DNA of 64,000 nt from DAOVXM01 sp963746255 (GCA_963746255.1 CAVVAJ010000006.1:9181-73180); one strand, 5' to 3'; shown: positions 1 through 9,870, numbered from the stretch's first letter. Made by a program: numbers and translations. Notes: generated by a model not told the origin, from the sequence alone.

Positions 1-1
1 G

Positions 2-241
2 TTGAGCAGGTGGCACGGAGAGGTCTTCGATGAGTTGGTTGAACGTGCCCGGCATGCCCAAGACCAATGCGAGCGGATCAGGTTATATAAGCAAGCGGAC
101 AAGATCTTGATCGACGAGGCGGTAGTCTTACCCGTGGCGTACTTTGTAGGCCACTACCTCGTACAACCATGGGTGAAAAATTTCCCCCTTTCTCCCATGG
201 GAACCTGGTTCTTAAAAGATGTGGTCATCGAGCCGCATTAG
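2..241 (+). CDS. C-terminal end of a family 5 (peptide/oligopeptide-type) ABC solute-binding protein, cut by the window edge
   Basis: Only the last 79 residues are in the window. The pattern of a helical stretch (RIRLYKQADKILIDEA), then VVLPVAYFVGHYLVQPWVKNF and a terminal WFLKDVVIE is typical of the C-terminus of SBP_bac_5 proteins, which bind peptides, nickel or other solutes for ABC importers. The frame is open to the left edge, so the true start lies outside. It ends 28 bp before the start of the large cyclase gene. In related bacteria such domains can also be the tail of signalling fusions, so the complete protein could be larger than a normal binding protein. Confidence 0.75.
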   Translation: MSRWHGEVFDELVERARHAQDQCERIRLYKQADKILIDEAVVLPVAYFVGHYLVQPWVKNFPLSPMGTWFLKDVVIEPH

Positions 242-269
242 ATTCCAGCTCTTACCAAATGGATTTAAA

Positions 270-3200
270 ATGACATCCCCCACCCTCCCCGAAGGCACCG
301 TTACGTTCCTCTTTACGGATATCGAAGGTTCGACCCAGCTGCTGAGCCAGCTCCGTGAGCGGTACGCAGAATTATTAGCCGACCAGCGCCGCATACTCCG
401 GGCGGCTTTCGCCCGCTGGCAAGGCCAGGAAGTCGATACCCAGGGAGATGCATTCTTTGTAGCCTTCCCACGCGCCACGCAAGCAGTTTGCGCCGCGGTG
501 GACATACAACGCTCACTGACCACCCACACCTGGCCACAGGATGTGGAGGTGCGGGTACGGATGGGCATACACACCGGTGAGCCCTTGAAAGCCGAAGAAG
601 GCTATGTGGGCATGGACGTCCACCGGGCGGCGCGCATCGCCCACGTGGGACACGGCGGGCAGGTGCTGCTTTCCGAGACTACGACTGCGTTGGTGCGGGA
701 CGAGCTGCCTCAGGGGGTGAGCATGTTGGATTTAGGCGGTCACCGGCTGAAAGACTTGAGCCAGCCAGAGTATATCCGCCAGTTGGTGATCGAGGGCTTG
801 CCAGGGGAGTTTCCATCTTTGAAGTCACTGGAACTGCTCCCACCAGAAATCAGCTTGGAACTGGGGGAGGTTAAATCGCCTGAATTTCTTGAAGAGCAGG
901 TGGAAGAAAGGACCGCACCGGTATTTGTAGGGCGAGAACGAGAACTAGGACAACTTGAGGGCTTTATGGAGAAAGCCCTGCATGGAAACGGAGGGATGGT
1001 TTTCGTGACCGGGGGCCCTGGCCGTGGTAAGTCCGCACTGTTGGAAGCTTTTTCCAAGCGAGTGATGGCAGGATACTCAGAATTGTTGGCAGTGATGGGC
1101 GTTTGTAATGCTTACACAGGGATTGGTGATCCCTACCTGCCTTTCCGTGAAGTGTTGGGTATGTTAACGGGCGAGATAGAGTATAAGTGGGCGGCAGGAA
1201 CCATTTCTCTTGAGCATGCTCGCCGTTTGTGGCTGTTCTCCCCGAATACAGCCAAAGCGTTGGTTGAATATGGGCCTGACCTAGTGGAGGCACTCCTTCC
1301 TGGTAAGAATCTGGTCGCCAGGATGGTATCAGTGGTACCGGATCAGCGGAACTTGTTACAAGCGCTCAGGGCCTTGGCGGGACGGGAACGCCCTGGGCTT
1401 GGCGGTGTGGAACAGAGAGCTCTCTTCGAGCAATATTGGAAAGTACTAAGTGAACTTGCAGATAAACAGCCATTGTTGATAATGCTGGATGACTTGCAGT
1501 GGGCAGACAGCGCTTCACTCAACTTGCTTTTTCATCTGGGACGGAATCTTGAAGGTAAACGCATATTGATCCTGGGCGCCTACCGTCCAGAAGAAGTTGT
1601 GCTACGACGAGGGGACAGCGAGCATCCTCTAGGGAGCATGCTTAATGAGTTTAAACGTCAATATGGTCAGGTATGGATCAGCCTGAGTGAGGCTCCTGAG
1701 AACGAAGGACGTCAATTTGTGGATGCTTACTTGGATAGCGAGCCAAATCGTCTGGGAGCCAGATTCAGGGAGGCTATGTTTTCCCACACCAGGGGGCATC
1801 CATTATTCACGGTTGAGTTATTGCGAGACCTACATGAGCGAGGTGACTTGATCAAGGATGAGCATGGACGTTGGGTGGAAGGGTCATCCCTGGATTGGGC
1901 GATACTGCCTGCACGGGTAGAGGGGGTTATCGAGACACGCCTGGGCCGGTTGGAGCCAAGGGCCATTGAAACCTTGGCCATTGCTAGTGTTATCGGAGAG
2001 GAATTTATCGCGGAAGTAATTGCGCAAGTTCAGAATATGGATATCCGAGAATTAATCAACCTACTCAGTCGGGAGCTGGATAAAAAACACCGTTTGGTTA
2101 GCATACAAAGTGTGCAGAAAATCAATGATCAGCGTCTATCTGTCTACCGCTTTAATCACAATCTATTTCAGAAATATCTGTACAACAACCTGGATAAAGT
2201 GCGGCGGACGTATCTGCACGAAGATATCGCCAACATCTTCGAAAGTTTATTTGCAGACCAGAGTGATGAAATTGCTACGGAGTTAGCCTGGCATTTTCAA
2301 GAAGCGGGAATAACAGATAAAGCTATTCATTATCTCTACCAGGCAGGTGTTAAAGCCTTGGCCGCGTCCGCTAATGTTGAAGCGGTAACTCACTTTAGTC
2401 GTGGATTAAAGCTGGTCAATAGTTTGCCAGAAGGGATTGAGAGAGTTCAACAAGAATTCTATTTACAGAGCAGCTTATTCCTTCCCTTGGTATCTCTAAA
2501 TGGATATGCCGATCCAGAAGTTAGCAGAGTAATTCAGAGATCGTTAGAGCTTGGAAAGCAGGTGGGAAATCCACCTCAACTTTTTCTGCCAGTTCTTGGA
2601 TTAGGTGCATATTATGGTGCTATGGGAGATTATCGGAACGCAAAAGATGTCTGGTCAGAGCTACTGGCTCTGGGGGAGGCTTCCGGAGACCCACTCTTAC
2701 AAGCGCTCTCACATTGGCTCGGTTGGGTGCAGCTTATGTCAGGAGAACTTGATTTAGCATATGGACAAATGCGTGCCGTTATAGATGAGATTATATGGGA
2801 AGAACACATGGATCTACCGGTAGTGTACGGTGTAGATCCGGGCTCAACCTGTCGTTTGTGGGCGTCATGGGCATTATGGTTTCTTGGTTACCCCAAACAG
2901 GCGTGGAGCATGCTGCGAGAGGCGTTAATCACCGCTAAGTCCTTGAAGCATCCCCATACCCAGGCATTTGTCCTGGGGTTGGGATGTTATGTCCTGAGAT
3001 GGATTCAGGAATACGAATTGCTCAATTTGTGGTCTCAGCAAGCCATCAAAGTTTCCAGAGAGCTCGGCAATAATAAATTTCTGGGGGATGGATTATTCAA
3101 TCATGGCATTGTACTCGTTAGAGATGGGCAAATTAAAGAAGGGATTGATCTTATCAATCAAGGCATGTCCACAATTCTTGAGACAGGTACCAAGGTCGCT

Positions 3201-3596
3201 TATAGCGCTAATTTGGCGGAGTTGGCCAATATCTATCTCGAAGTCGGGGATACCGAAAATGGTCTTGCTACCGTAGAGCAAGCCTTGAATTGGGTAGAGG
3301 CGAGCGGCGAGCGTTTCATGGAGGCTGAAGTTAAACGGCTCAAGGGGGAACTTCTAATTGGATTGGGAGAAAGCGGTGAGCTAGTTGAAGGATGTTTTCA
3401 GGAAGCCATTGATATTGCCCAGCGACGATCCGCCAAATCTTTAGAATTGCGGGCGACGAGCAGTTTATGCCGTCTTCTGCGGAAACAGGGGCGAGATGAA
3501 GAAGCATATAAGAAGTTGGTAGCGATATATAGCTGGTTCACAGAGGGTCTCGATACTCCTGACCTGGTGTATGCGAAATCGCTCCTATTGAAATGA
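270..3596 (+). CDS. Adenylate/guanylate cyclase - AAA ATPase - TPR signalling protein
   Basis: This 1108-residue protein starts at the ATG that gives MTSPTLPEGTVTFLF, the usual N-terminus of such proteins; an upstream in-frame start adds 17 residues of no family likeness. Residues about 5-180 are a class III nucleotide cyclase with both metal aspartates visible (D17 in FTDIEGST, D60 in TQGDAFF). A P-loop ATPase follows, with Walker A GGPGRGKS near residue 247 and Walker B LLIMLDDLQWAD near 405. The C-terminal third is helical and TPR-like. The order resembles MalT/STAND-type regulators with a cyclase in place of a DNA-binding domain. It probably couples ligand or protein sensing to cyclic nucleotide production; the signal is unknown. 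A truncated copy of its 5' end lies just downstream. Confidence 0.88.
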   Translation: MTSPTLPEGTVTFLFTDIEGSTQLLSQLRERYAELLADQRRILRAAFARWQGQEVDTQGDAFFVAFPRATQAVCAAVDIQRSLTTHTWPQDVEVRVRMGIHTGEPLKAEEGYVGMDVHRAARIAHVGHGGQVLLSETTTALVRDELPQGVSMLDLGGHRLKDLSQPEYIRQLVIEGLPGEFPSLKSLELLPPEISLELGEVKSPEFLEEQVEERTAPVFVGRERELGQLEGFMEKALHGNGGMVFVTGGPGRGKSALLEAFSKRVMAGYSELLAVMGVCNAYTGIGDPYLPFREVLGMLTGEIEYKWAAGTISLEHARRLWLFSPNTAKALVEYGPDLVEALLPGKNLVARMVSVVPDQRNLLQALRALAGRERPGLGGVEQRALFEQYWKVLSELADKQPLLIMLDDLQWADSASLNLLFHLGRNLEGKRILILGAYRPEEVVLRRGDSEHPLGSMLNEFKRQYGQVWISLSEAPENEGRQFVDAYLDSEPNRLGARFREAMFSHTRGHPLFTVELLRDLHERGDLIKDEHGRWVEGSSLDWAILPARVEGVIETRLGRLEPRAIETLAIASVIGEEFIAEVIAQVQNMDIRELINLLSRELDKKHRLVSIQSVQKINDQRLSVYRFNHNLFQKYLYNNLDKVRRTYLHEDIANIFESLFADQSDEIATELAWHFQEAGITDKAIHYLYQAGVKALAASANVEAVTHFSRGLKLVNSLPEGIERVQQEFYLQSSLFLPLVSLNGYADPEVSRVIQRSLELGKQVGNPPQLFLPVLGLGAYYGAMGDYRNAKDVWSELLALGEASGDPLLQALSHWLGWVQLMSGELDLAYGQMRAVIDEIIWEEHMDLPVVYGVDPGSTCRLWASWALWFLGYPKQAWSMLREALITAKSLKHPHTQAFVLGLGCYVLRWIQEYELLNLWSQQAIKVSRELGNNKFLGDGLFNHGIVLVRDGQIKEGIDLINQGMSTILETGTKVAYSANLAELANIYLEVGDTENGLATVEQALNWVEASGERFMEAEVKRLKGELLIGLGESGELVEGCFQEAIDIAQRRSAKSLELRATSSLCRLLRKQGRDEEAYKKLVAIYSWFTEGLDTPDLVYAKSLLLK

Positions 3597-3643
3597 AAAG
3601 AGGGGGTTTATTTGTTGGAGTAACCGGGAGGCTATTAACAACT

Positions 3644-3812
3644 GGAGGTATGAAGCATGACTGAGGAGAAAAAGGTGCGATTCCCTTCTCCAATCTCCCC
3701 GAAGGCACCGTCACCTTCCTGTTCACGGATATCGAAGGCACGACCAGCTGCTCAGTCAGCTCCGTGATTGGTACGCAGAATTATTAGTCGACCAGCGCTG
3801 CACAGTTATACG
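3644..3812 (+). pseudogene. Remnant of a second cyclase gene (5' end only)
   Basis: A ribosome binding site (GGAGG at 3644) and an ATG at 3657 precede about 150 bp that closely match bases 285-407 of the large cyclase gene, including the parts coding for PEGTVTFLFTDIEG and YAELL.DQR. The frame is broken inside the match (the second aspartate region is absent) and similarity stops near 3812. It looks like the abandoned 5' end of a tandem cyclase copy left by duplication or recombination. Confidence 0.75.
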
Positions 3813-3853
3813 GATCTTATCAACACCATTCAAGTGTATATCCCTTGTATAAC

Positions 3854-4588
3854 CTATTGAATTGGATAAGTAGCTATGTTTACTAGACCATAGGTCAGGA
3901 TAATTAAACCGAGAATGACGATGAGCATGCGCATGGGTACCGATTTCATACGCGTTTGAACACCGGCTAAAAATAGCACGGAGGCTAAAACTACGGTGTT
4001 GAGGATATAGTCATCGCTGATCTGGTTGGCCACGCTTCCTTCCCCAAATGTTTTTGAAGCTTCCAGTTCAAGCCGGTCTGCTTCCTGGCTAAGGCTAACT
4101 ACATACTCAGACATGGAAAACGGGGATTTGGGGGCATCCGGATTGCTTCTTGGCTTGGTAGCCACCCAGGCGTAAAAAGCGACTGCGAACTCCGGGCGGA
4201 AGCGATTCTCATAAAAATCAGCCAGTTCCTGGTTATCCACTGCAAAAGCGTTGATCCAGTTGGTGAATAGACCGATATCGATCTGGGTAAGTTGCCCGGC
4301 TTTGGTTGAGGCGCGGGTGGATTCGGTCCGCAGCGCACCTGCCTGAGTGAACTTCGTGGATTGCACCCCGCCCCAGCGGGCGCTTTGGTAGCCGCTCCAA
4401 GCAGTCGATAGGGTGGCTAGAGCCAGAATCACGGTGGCAATCACTTCAGCCAGCGGTTCCCAGCGATCCCACCTGGAAGGAAGATCGATAAAGGATCGTG
4501 CCTGGTGTGGAGCTTCTTCGTTGGGCTGGGCAGTATGGTGTGCTCCAGTATTATTAGTTTTGCTACTGTTAGGCATATCGTCGGCCAT
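3854..4588 (-). CDS. Conserved membrane protein of unknown function
   Basis: The 244-residue product has a polar N-terminus, one hydrophobic segment near residues 47-66 (PLAEVIATVILALATLSTAW), a soluble middle with many charged residues, and two hydrophobic segments near residues 193-240. This gives a likely three-helix inner-membrane protein with a central domain of about 120 residues outside the bilayer. It resembles small membrane proteins often annotated as DUF4337-like, but I cannot assign a family firmly. It is transcribed toward the cyclase remnant and away from the PPOX gene. Confidence 0.6.
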   Translation of the reverse strand: MADDMPNSSKTNNTGAHHTAQPNEEAPHQARSFIDLPSRWDRWEPLAEVIATVILALATLSTAWSGYQSARWGGVQSTKFTQAGALRTESTRASTKAGQLTQIDIGLFTNWINAFAVDNQELADFYENRFRPEFAVAFYAWVATKPRSNPDAPKSPFSMSEYVVSLSQEADRLELEASKTFGEGSVANQISDDYILNTVVLASVLFLAGVQTRMKSVPMRMLIVILGLIILTYGLVNIATYPIQ

Positions 4589-5006
4589 TATGACTTTTAC
4601 TCCTGAATAGATGGTAATGAATCATCAAATTTAGTTTTATTTTCTCGGTTTCTACTTCTAAGGGCGACCAGCCTAACAGATTTTCTGGTTCCTATAGAGA
4701 GTACATTTTATCACTAGAATTGACCCATCCAAACTAATCTTTGCCTCGTTCAAGTATAGCTACAAAAAGCTAAATAGATAGAGCTTTTCCTTCCAGAAAT
4801 GGGTCTGGTGCTGAAGTGGAGTACAGCGAAGACCTCAGTGTGGAAATTATTGATACAATTGGAGATTAAACTCATATATTGTTAAACGGCAAACTCAACT
4901 TTCCCGGTAAATCGGCATTGAGATTGGATTAGAGATCAAATTTTCCACTCACTAGATTTGATTGAATCTACTTTTTTCGCAGATTTGATCGAATAAAAGG
5001 AGATCA
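4589..5006. other. AT-rich intergenic region between divergent genes
   Basis: No gene is visible in these 418 bp. The right-hand end holds short repeats just upstream of the PPOX gene (see the separate entry). The rest is AT-rich with scattered short T and A runs and no strong hairpin. Confidence 0.6.
4934..4994 (+). promoter_or_regulatory. Candidate operator: repeated AGATTTGAT boxes
   Basis: Two copies of AGATTTGAT(T/C)GAAT lie at 4954-4967 and 4981-4994, 27 bp apart. GATCAAAT at 4934-4941 is the reverse complement of ATTTGATC in the second copy. The second box ends just before the AAAAGGAGA ribosome binding site of the gene starting at 5007. The layout suits a repressor or activator binding cluster, but no regulator is known. 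Confidence 0.35.
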
Positions 5007-5408
5007 ATGACAAGTGTAAATATCCCCGAAGAATATTCGGATTTAGTGGAAAAACGAGCCCTGGCATACTTGGCGACGATCATGCCAGATGGCAGCCCGC
5101 AAGTAACACCGGTCTGGTTCGATATGTTTGAAGGACTGATCCGTGTGAACACTGCTCGCGGCAGGCAAAAGGATCGTAATATGACCCGCGAACCACGTGT
5201 AGCGCTCTCAATACAAGATCCAGAAGATCCTTTCCGCTATATGCAAGTCCGAGGTGTGGTTGTAAAGACCACAGAAGAAAGCGCCGATGGGCATATCGAT
5301 TTGTTAGCCAAGAAATACCTTGGTGAAGATAGTTTCCCCTGGCGAAATCCCGTTGACAAGCGGGTTATATATTCAATTAAACCTGTAAATATATCATTCA
5401 AAACGTAG
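5007..5408 (+). CDS. PPOX-class (pyridoxamine 5'-phosphate oxidase fold) flavin/F420-dependent oxidoreductase
   Basis: The 133-residue product shows the split-barrel flavin-binding pattern of the F420-dependent PPOX-class family: YLATIMPDGSPQVTPVWF near the N-terminus, then NTARGRQKDRNMTREPRVALSI and a terminal YSIKPVNISFKT. Such proteins bind F420, FMN or haem and reduce small substrates; the cofactor cannot be decided from sequence alone. A strong ribosome binding site (AAAAGGAGATCA) sits right before the ATG. It stands alone, 80 bp ahead of an aldo/keto reductase gene. Confidence 0.8.
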   Translation: MTSVNIPEEYSDLVEKRALAYLATIMPDGSPQVTPVWFDMFEGLIRVNTARGRQKDRNMTREPRVALSIQDPEDPFRYMQVRGVVVKTTEESADGHIDLLAKKYLGEDSFPWRNPVDKRVIYSIKPVNISFKT

Positions 5409-5489
5409 TCCGTTATTCACATACCTTTACAAAGTGGCTGTTCGATGCTATCTTGAGTATATTAGCGGCTCATTTCATCGAAAAACTAC

Positions 5490-6449
5490 ATGACCGAAGA
5501 GAGATCACCGCATTTCACCAAACTTGGTACGACTGATATCTCGATCTCCCCGATGGGTATTGGAACCTGGGCATGGGGAGATCGTGTATTTTGGAATTAT
5601 GGGCGCGATCACCAGGAAGCAGATATCCCGCCAACTGTCGATGTCATGGTAGAAAATGGCATCAATTTTGTGGATACAGCTGAAGTGTATGGAAAGGGAA
5701 AGTCTGAGCGTTTGGTTGGAAAATATTTTGCTAACGAGATCTCTAATGCAGTCATCGCAACAAAATTTTTCCCATTTCCTTGGCGGCTAACGAAGAAATC
5801 TCTTATCCGAGCCATACAAAAGAGCCTGGAGCGGCTGCAGTTGGCGAAGGTACAACTATATCAAATACATTTCCCATACCCACCGGTGACAATAGAAACC
5901 TGGGCAGGTGCACTGCAGGAAGCTGTGCAGCGTGGGCTAATAGAAGCGATCGGTGTTTCCAACTACAACAGCGAACAAATGCAGCGTATGCAGTCCGGGT
6001 TGATCAAATATGGACACATGTTAGCTTCTAATCAGGTCTCCTATTCACTCCTTGACCGCAAAATAGAGAAAGATGGTTTATTGGAGCTTTGCCGGGAACA
6101 ACAAATCAGTATTATTGCTTACAGCCCGCTTGCCCAAGGCATGTTAACAGGCAAGTACACACCAGAAAATCCCCCCCATGGTTTCAGAGCACGGCGTTAT
6201 TCAGCACGCAAATTGGGTGAAATTCAGCATTTAGTGCGGACTATGCGCAATATCGGGCAAGAACATAAAGGGAAAACCCCTGCCCAGGTTGCATTGAATT
6301 GGGTCATGGCCAAGGGAGCTATCCCTATCCCAGGGGCGAAGAACGCCCGTCAAGCTCAGGATAACGCAGGTGCCTTAGGTTGGCAGCTCAGTACGGATGA
6401 AGTAGCAGCTTTAGACACGGCAAGTGATAGAGCTTTGGCTGTATCTTGA
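5490..6449 (+). CDS. Aldo/keto reductase
   Basis: The 319-residue TIM-barrel oxidoreductase has the complete catalytic tetrad: Asp in FVDTAEVYG, Tyr in the same motif, Lys in IATKFFP and His in LYQIHFPYP. The C-terminal NADPH-binding element is seen as AIPIPGAKNARQAQDN. It should reduce an aldehyde or ketone with NADPH; the substrate is unknown. It is one of three aldo/keto reductases in the window and is followed closely by an acetyltransferase gene, 21 bp downstream, so the two may be co-transcribed. Confidence 0.88.
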   Translation: MTEERSPHFTKLGTTDISISPMGIGTWAWGDRVFWNYGRDHQEADIPPTVDVMVENGINFVDTAEVYGKGKSERLVGKYFANEISNAVIATKFFPFPWRLTKKSLIRAIQKSLERLQLAKVQLYQIHFPYPPVTIETWAGALQEAVQRGLIEAIGVSNYNSEQMQRMQSGLIKYGHMLASNQVSYSLLDRKIEKDGLLELCREQQISIIAYSPLAQGMLTGKYTPENPPHGFRARRYSARKLGEIQHLVRTMRNIGQEHKGKTPAQVALNWVMAKGAIPIPGAKNARQAQDNAGALGWQLSTDEVAALDTASDRALAVS

Positions 6450-6470
6450 CTTATCCATAGGAGGATGCTG

Positions 6471-7598
6471 ATGGTTAGCATAGAGAAAATTGATACTGGG
6501 AATAAAGCCGATGTCAAAAGGTTTGTCCGACTGCCATATCGTCTATATAAGGGTCACTCAGAATGGGTTCCCCCTCTATATATCGATCAAGAGATGTTTT
6601 TGAACCGGGAAAAACACCCCTATTACGAACACTCTGAGGCGGATTTCTTTGTCGCTGTTCGCGACGGTATTGTGATTGGGCGGATCGCTGTCTTAGAGAA
6701 TAAAAACTATAACAAGTTCCGCAATACCAATATTGCTCAATTCTATTTGTTCGAATGTGAGGATGATCAGGAGGCCGCAGCTGCCTTATTCAGCCGTGCT
6801 TATGAGTGGGCGCACGAGCGAGGGCTATCAAGAATAATCGGACCTAAGGGATTCTGTGTGCTGGATGGTTACGGATTGCTGGTTGATGGTTATGAGCATC
6901 ACCAGATGATGACAATGATGAACTATAACTATCCTTACTATGTCGACCTCGTCGAAGAGCAAGGATTTGTCAAAGAAGTAGATTTTGTGTCTTGCTACCT
7001 CAGCGCAGACACTTTTCACTTACCAGAACGGATCCATCGTATCGCAGACCGTGTGCAAAAAAGAGGCACTCTACGGGTAGAGCGATTCAAGAGTAAGGGA
7101 GATCTCAAAGCATGGGCCTCACGTGTAGGACGGACATACAACAATGCATTTATCAATAATTGGGAGTTCAGCCCGCTGACGGACAATGAGATATCATTCG
7201 TTCTAGACACCATACTAACCGTTGGAGATCCGCGATTAATTAAAATAATTGCGCATGGTGATGAAGCAGTTGGATTTCTATTCGGATTCCCAGATTTGTC
7301 AAGGGCTTTGCAGCGAGCTAACGGTCGTTTGTTTCCTTTCGGTATCTTTTATCTGCTTTTAGAGATGCGGCGCACAAAATGGATTGCCGTTAACGGTGCT
7401 GGGATACTGCCCGGATTCCAAGGCCGGGGTGGGAATGCATTGCTGTACTCAGAGATGGAAAAAACAGTCCAAGATTATCATTTTGAACACGCTGATTTAA
7501 CCCAGGTGGCAGAGACCGCAGTCCAAATGCGCAGTGATTTGATAAATCTGGGCGGCAAGGCTTATAAGAATCACCGCGTTTACACGAGGGACTTGTAA
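6471..7598 (+). CDS. GNAT-fold N-acetyltransferase-like protein (YghO-type)
   Basis: A protein of about 375 residues with the features of the large YghO-like GNAT proteins: an N-terminal WVPPLYIDQE segment, FFVAVRDGIVIGRIAVLEN (acetyltransferase core strand), GPKGFCVLDGYGLLVDG in the middle, and a second GNAT-like half with GILPGFQGRGGNALLY, an acetyl-CoA loop-like motif. I chose the ATG at 6471, not 6465, because the AGGAGG ribosome binding site directly touches the first ATG but is correctly spaced for the second. The substrate is unknown. Confidence 0.75.
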   Translation: MVSIEKIDTGNKADVKRFVRLPYRLYKGHSEWVPPLYIDQEMFLNREKHPYYEHSEADFFVAVRDGIVIGRIAVLENKNYNKFRNTNIAQFYLFECEDDQEAAAALFSRAYEWAHERGLSRIIGPKGFCVLDGYGLLVDGYEHHQMMTMMNYNYPYYVDLVEEQGFVKEVDFVSCYLSADTFHLPERIHRIADRVQKRGTLRVERFKSKGDLKAWASRVGRTYNNAFINNWEFSPLTDNEISFVLDTILTVGDPRLIKIIAHGDEAVGFLFGFPDLSRALQRANGRLFPFGIFYLLLEMRRTKWIAVNGAGILPGFQGRGGNALLYSEMEKTVQDYHFEHADLTQVAETAVQMRSDLINLGGKAYKNHRVYTRDL

Positions 7599-7619
7599 TA
7601 ATATTACCTGGGGGTCGCC

Positions 7620-8237
7620 TTCCGTAGCATAAAATATATCCTTGGCGCGATCGGTATCCTCATCCTGCTGTTTCTTGGGGGCATTTTCTTTTTGGGCGTA
7701 TACTCCTCTCGGCCCGATTTCAGAAGCACTTGCAGCATTAGAGTCCGACGAACAAGTGATCGTCAATCAAATAAATGGATTACTTTACACCCTACTCAAG
7801 AAGAAGAACCAATAGGTTGGATCTTTTACCCTGGAGGACGTGTTGACCCACGGTCTTACGCTCCACTCGCAAACGAGCTTGCACGGAATGGCAACTTGGT
7901 TGTTATCACACCGATGCCGTTTAATTTAGCTATATTTGGTGCAAATCGGGCTTCACAGATCATTGAACAAAATCCTGCTATTACCCACTGGATTATTGCA
8001 GGTCATTCACTAGGTGGTGCGATGGCAGTCAACTATATAGATGATCACCCCGGAGAGGTCTCTGGACTGCTTTTACTTGCAGCATACCCGGCCGCGCAGA
8101 ATGATATTTCGTGCCAAATATTACTTGGAGCCTCGTTATATGGCTCTCGGGATGGTTTTGTTGATATCCAAACGATATACGATACGCCAGGGCTTCAACC
8201 TGGTGACATACCTGCTGTCATAGCTAAGATAATATGA
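7620..8237 (+). pseudogene. Membrane-anchored alpha/beta hydrolase, frame broken twice and lacking its C-terminus
   Basis: Translation gives an N-terminal membrane helix (KYILGAIGILILLFLGGIFF), then a serine hydrolase domain with the nucleophile elbow GHSLGGAMA and the preceding WIFYPGGRVDPRSYAPLA. Between about 7714 and 7790 the family-like sequence (ISEALAALESDEQVIVNQI) lies in another frame, so two compensating indels are present. After DIQTIYDT the sequence ends without the usual GGNHAQFG-type histidine motif, so the catalytic His is missing. No clear start codon is seen. Two of the breaks could be consensus errors, but loss of the C-terminus suggests real decay. Confidence 0.65.
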
Positions 8238-8370
8238 GAGTGTTTGGGTTTATTTGAGAAAATATATATTGTAAAAATTAGTTTGTGGTAATTGGCTATG
8301 CGCATTTAATAATATTTCTAAAGACTTCATTGGGCACTCCATTCGGGTTATTCTAAATTGAGGCTTATTG

Positions 8371-9870
8371 CTAGCTTAATGATACGCCGCTTATTGACTT
8401 CGGAATGACTTCGTAAGCTTGAATATCATGCACCCTGCCCTTCACGGATATTGACCCTACTAGTTTTGTATCGAACGCATCCACTACTGCAGTAACCGTC
8501 GCAGGGCCGATTAGCAACTTATTCGGTCGAGCCATTTTTTCAAGACCAGCGGCAACGTTTACTGTATCGCCCAGCACAGCAAATTCGATCCGCTGCTTGG
8601 TGTCCACATAGCCTGCAACGACATCCCCAGTATTTACGCCAATTCCAATTGTTATATCTTGCCCGATATCTTGGTTAATTACTTCGATTTGATTTAAAAG
8701 TTCCAACCCAGCTTTCACCGCGCGCACTTCGTGTTCGGATGTATCGCCCGTCATTCCAAAGACGGCTAACAATCCATCTCCGCTAAACTTATCAATCATT
8801 CCATTGTGTTCAAACACAATTTCTGATGCATCTAGATAGTAGCGATAAAGCAGTTCGCCAAACTTCGTGGGGCCTAATCGCTCAGCCAAACCGGTTGAAT
8901 CAGCGATATCTGCAAATAACACTGTGATTTTATGTTCAGCTAATCCCGGCAGTGTGCTGTCGGCAACAAAACTCTCGAAAACCAATTCTGCTTCTGCCGG
9001 GGATACAAATCTTTCTAATAGCTGCCGGATCCTTTGTTCCTCTCTAACTCGTTCAAGTAATTTCATTCGCTGAATTGTCAATGCGGCTTGATGGCTTATC
9101 GCTACCGCGGGTTGTAGATCAACTTCGTCAAACGGTTTTGCTAGTGGGTCAGTTTTATACATATATATCAACCCAAAAAGCTGATCTCCAGAGATGACTG
9201 GCACGCATAGAGCGGATACGATGTTAAGCTTAATTACACTTTTACTGAATTGTTCTTCATCAGCGGGTACATCCGGGAGAATGACAGCTGCACGTCTATC
9301 AATAGCCATTTGGGCGATTGATTTAGGAAACCCCAGTTCTCCCATGCGATCAAAATCCTCTGCCAAAAGGACTTCGCATTTATCAGCCCCCAAAGCGACT
9401 TGCACCATTTTCGATACTTCCTGAAGTGCCGTATCGATATCCATAACCGTGTTCAACTTTGAAGCGACTTCATACATTAACACTGCGTGCTTGTTCAAAG
9501 ATTCAATTACCAGCTCGCGCGTCAAGGGCTGGGTACCTTTCGAACGAACAAGGACGGGTTCGATATGCTCATCAGCAATTATTGCGACATCAAATATGTG
9601 ATCACCAATCCGGATGATATCATTGGGCTGAAGCAGACACGGTTTCAAGATGCGCTCTTGATTTACGTACGTGCCATTAGTGCTGTCAAGATCGCGAATA
9701 ACCAACTGGTCGGAAATTTCGTCATACTCAAGCGCCGCATGTGTCCGCGAGGCAGATAAATCGTAAATGACAATATCATTATCCTGCTTTCTGCCAATAG
9801 TGGCTTTTGCAGATTTAACAGGATATTCTTTTGGTTTTCCGTCCGTTGACCGCACTAATAGCACCCACAT
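8371..9870 (-). CDS. FHA - GAF - class III nucleotide cyclase
   Basis: The 499-residue protein carries three domains. Residues 1-100 form an FHA phosphothreonine-binding domain (IGRKQDNDIVI, SRTHAALEY, DSTNGTYVN). Residues about 130-275 form a GAF sensor domain (DKCEVLLAEDF, ALCVPVISGDQLFGLIYMY). Residues about 305-490 form a class III cyclase with both metal-binding aspartates, D321 (FADIADST) and D365 (KFSGDGLLAVFG), and the VLGDTVNVAAGLE motif. It would link a phosphorylated partner and a small ligand to cyclic nucleotide output. It is cytoplasmic with no membrane helix, and is divergent from the RNase PH gene. Confidence 0.9.
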   Translation of the reverse strand: MWVLLVRSTDGKPKEYPVKSAKATIGRKQDNDIVIYDLSASRTHAALEYDEISDQLVIRDLDSTNGTYVNQERILKPCLLQPNDIIRIGDHIFDVAIIADEHIEPVLVRSKGTQPLTRELVIESLNKHAVLMYEVASKLNTVMDIDTALQEVSKMVQVALGADKCEVLLAEDFDRMGELGFPKSIAQMAIDRRAAVILPDVPADEEQFSKSVIKLNIVSALCVPVISGDQLFGLIYMYKTDPLAKPFDEVDLQPAVAISHQAALTIQRMKLLERVREEQRIRQLLERFVSPAEAELVFESFVADSTLPGLAEHKITVLFADIADSTGLAERLGPTKFGELLYRYYLDASEIVFEHNGMIDKFSGDGLLAVFGMTGDTSEHEVRAVKAGLELLNQIEVINQDIGQDITIGIGVNTGDVVAGYVDTKQRIEFAVLGDTVNVAAGLEKMARPNKLLIGPATVTAVVDAFDTKLVGSISVKGRVHDIQAYEVIPKSISGVSLS

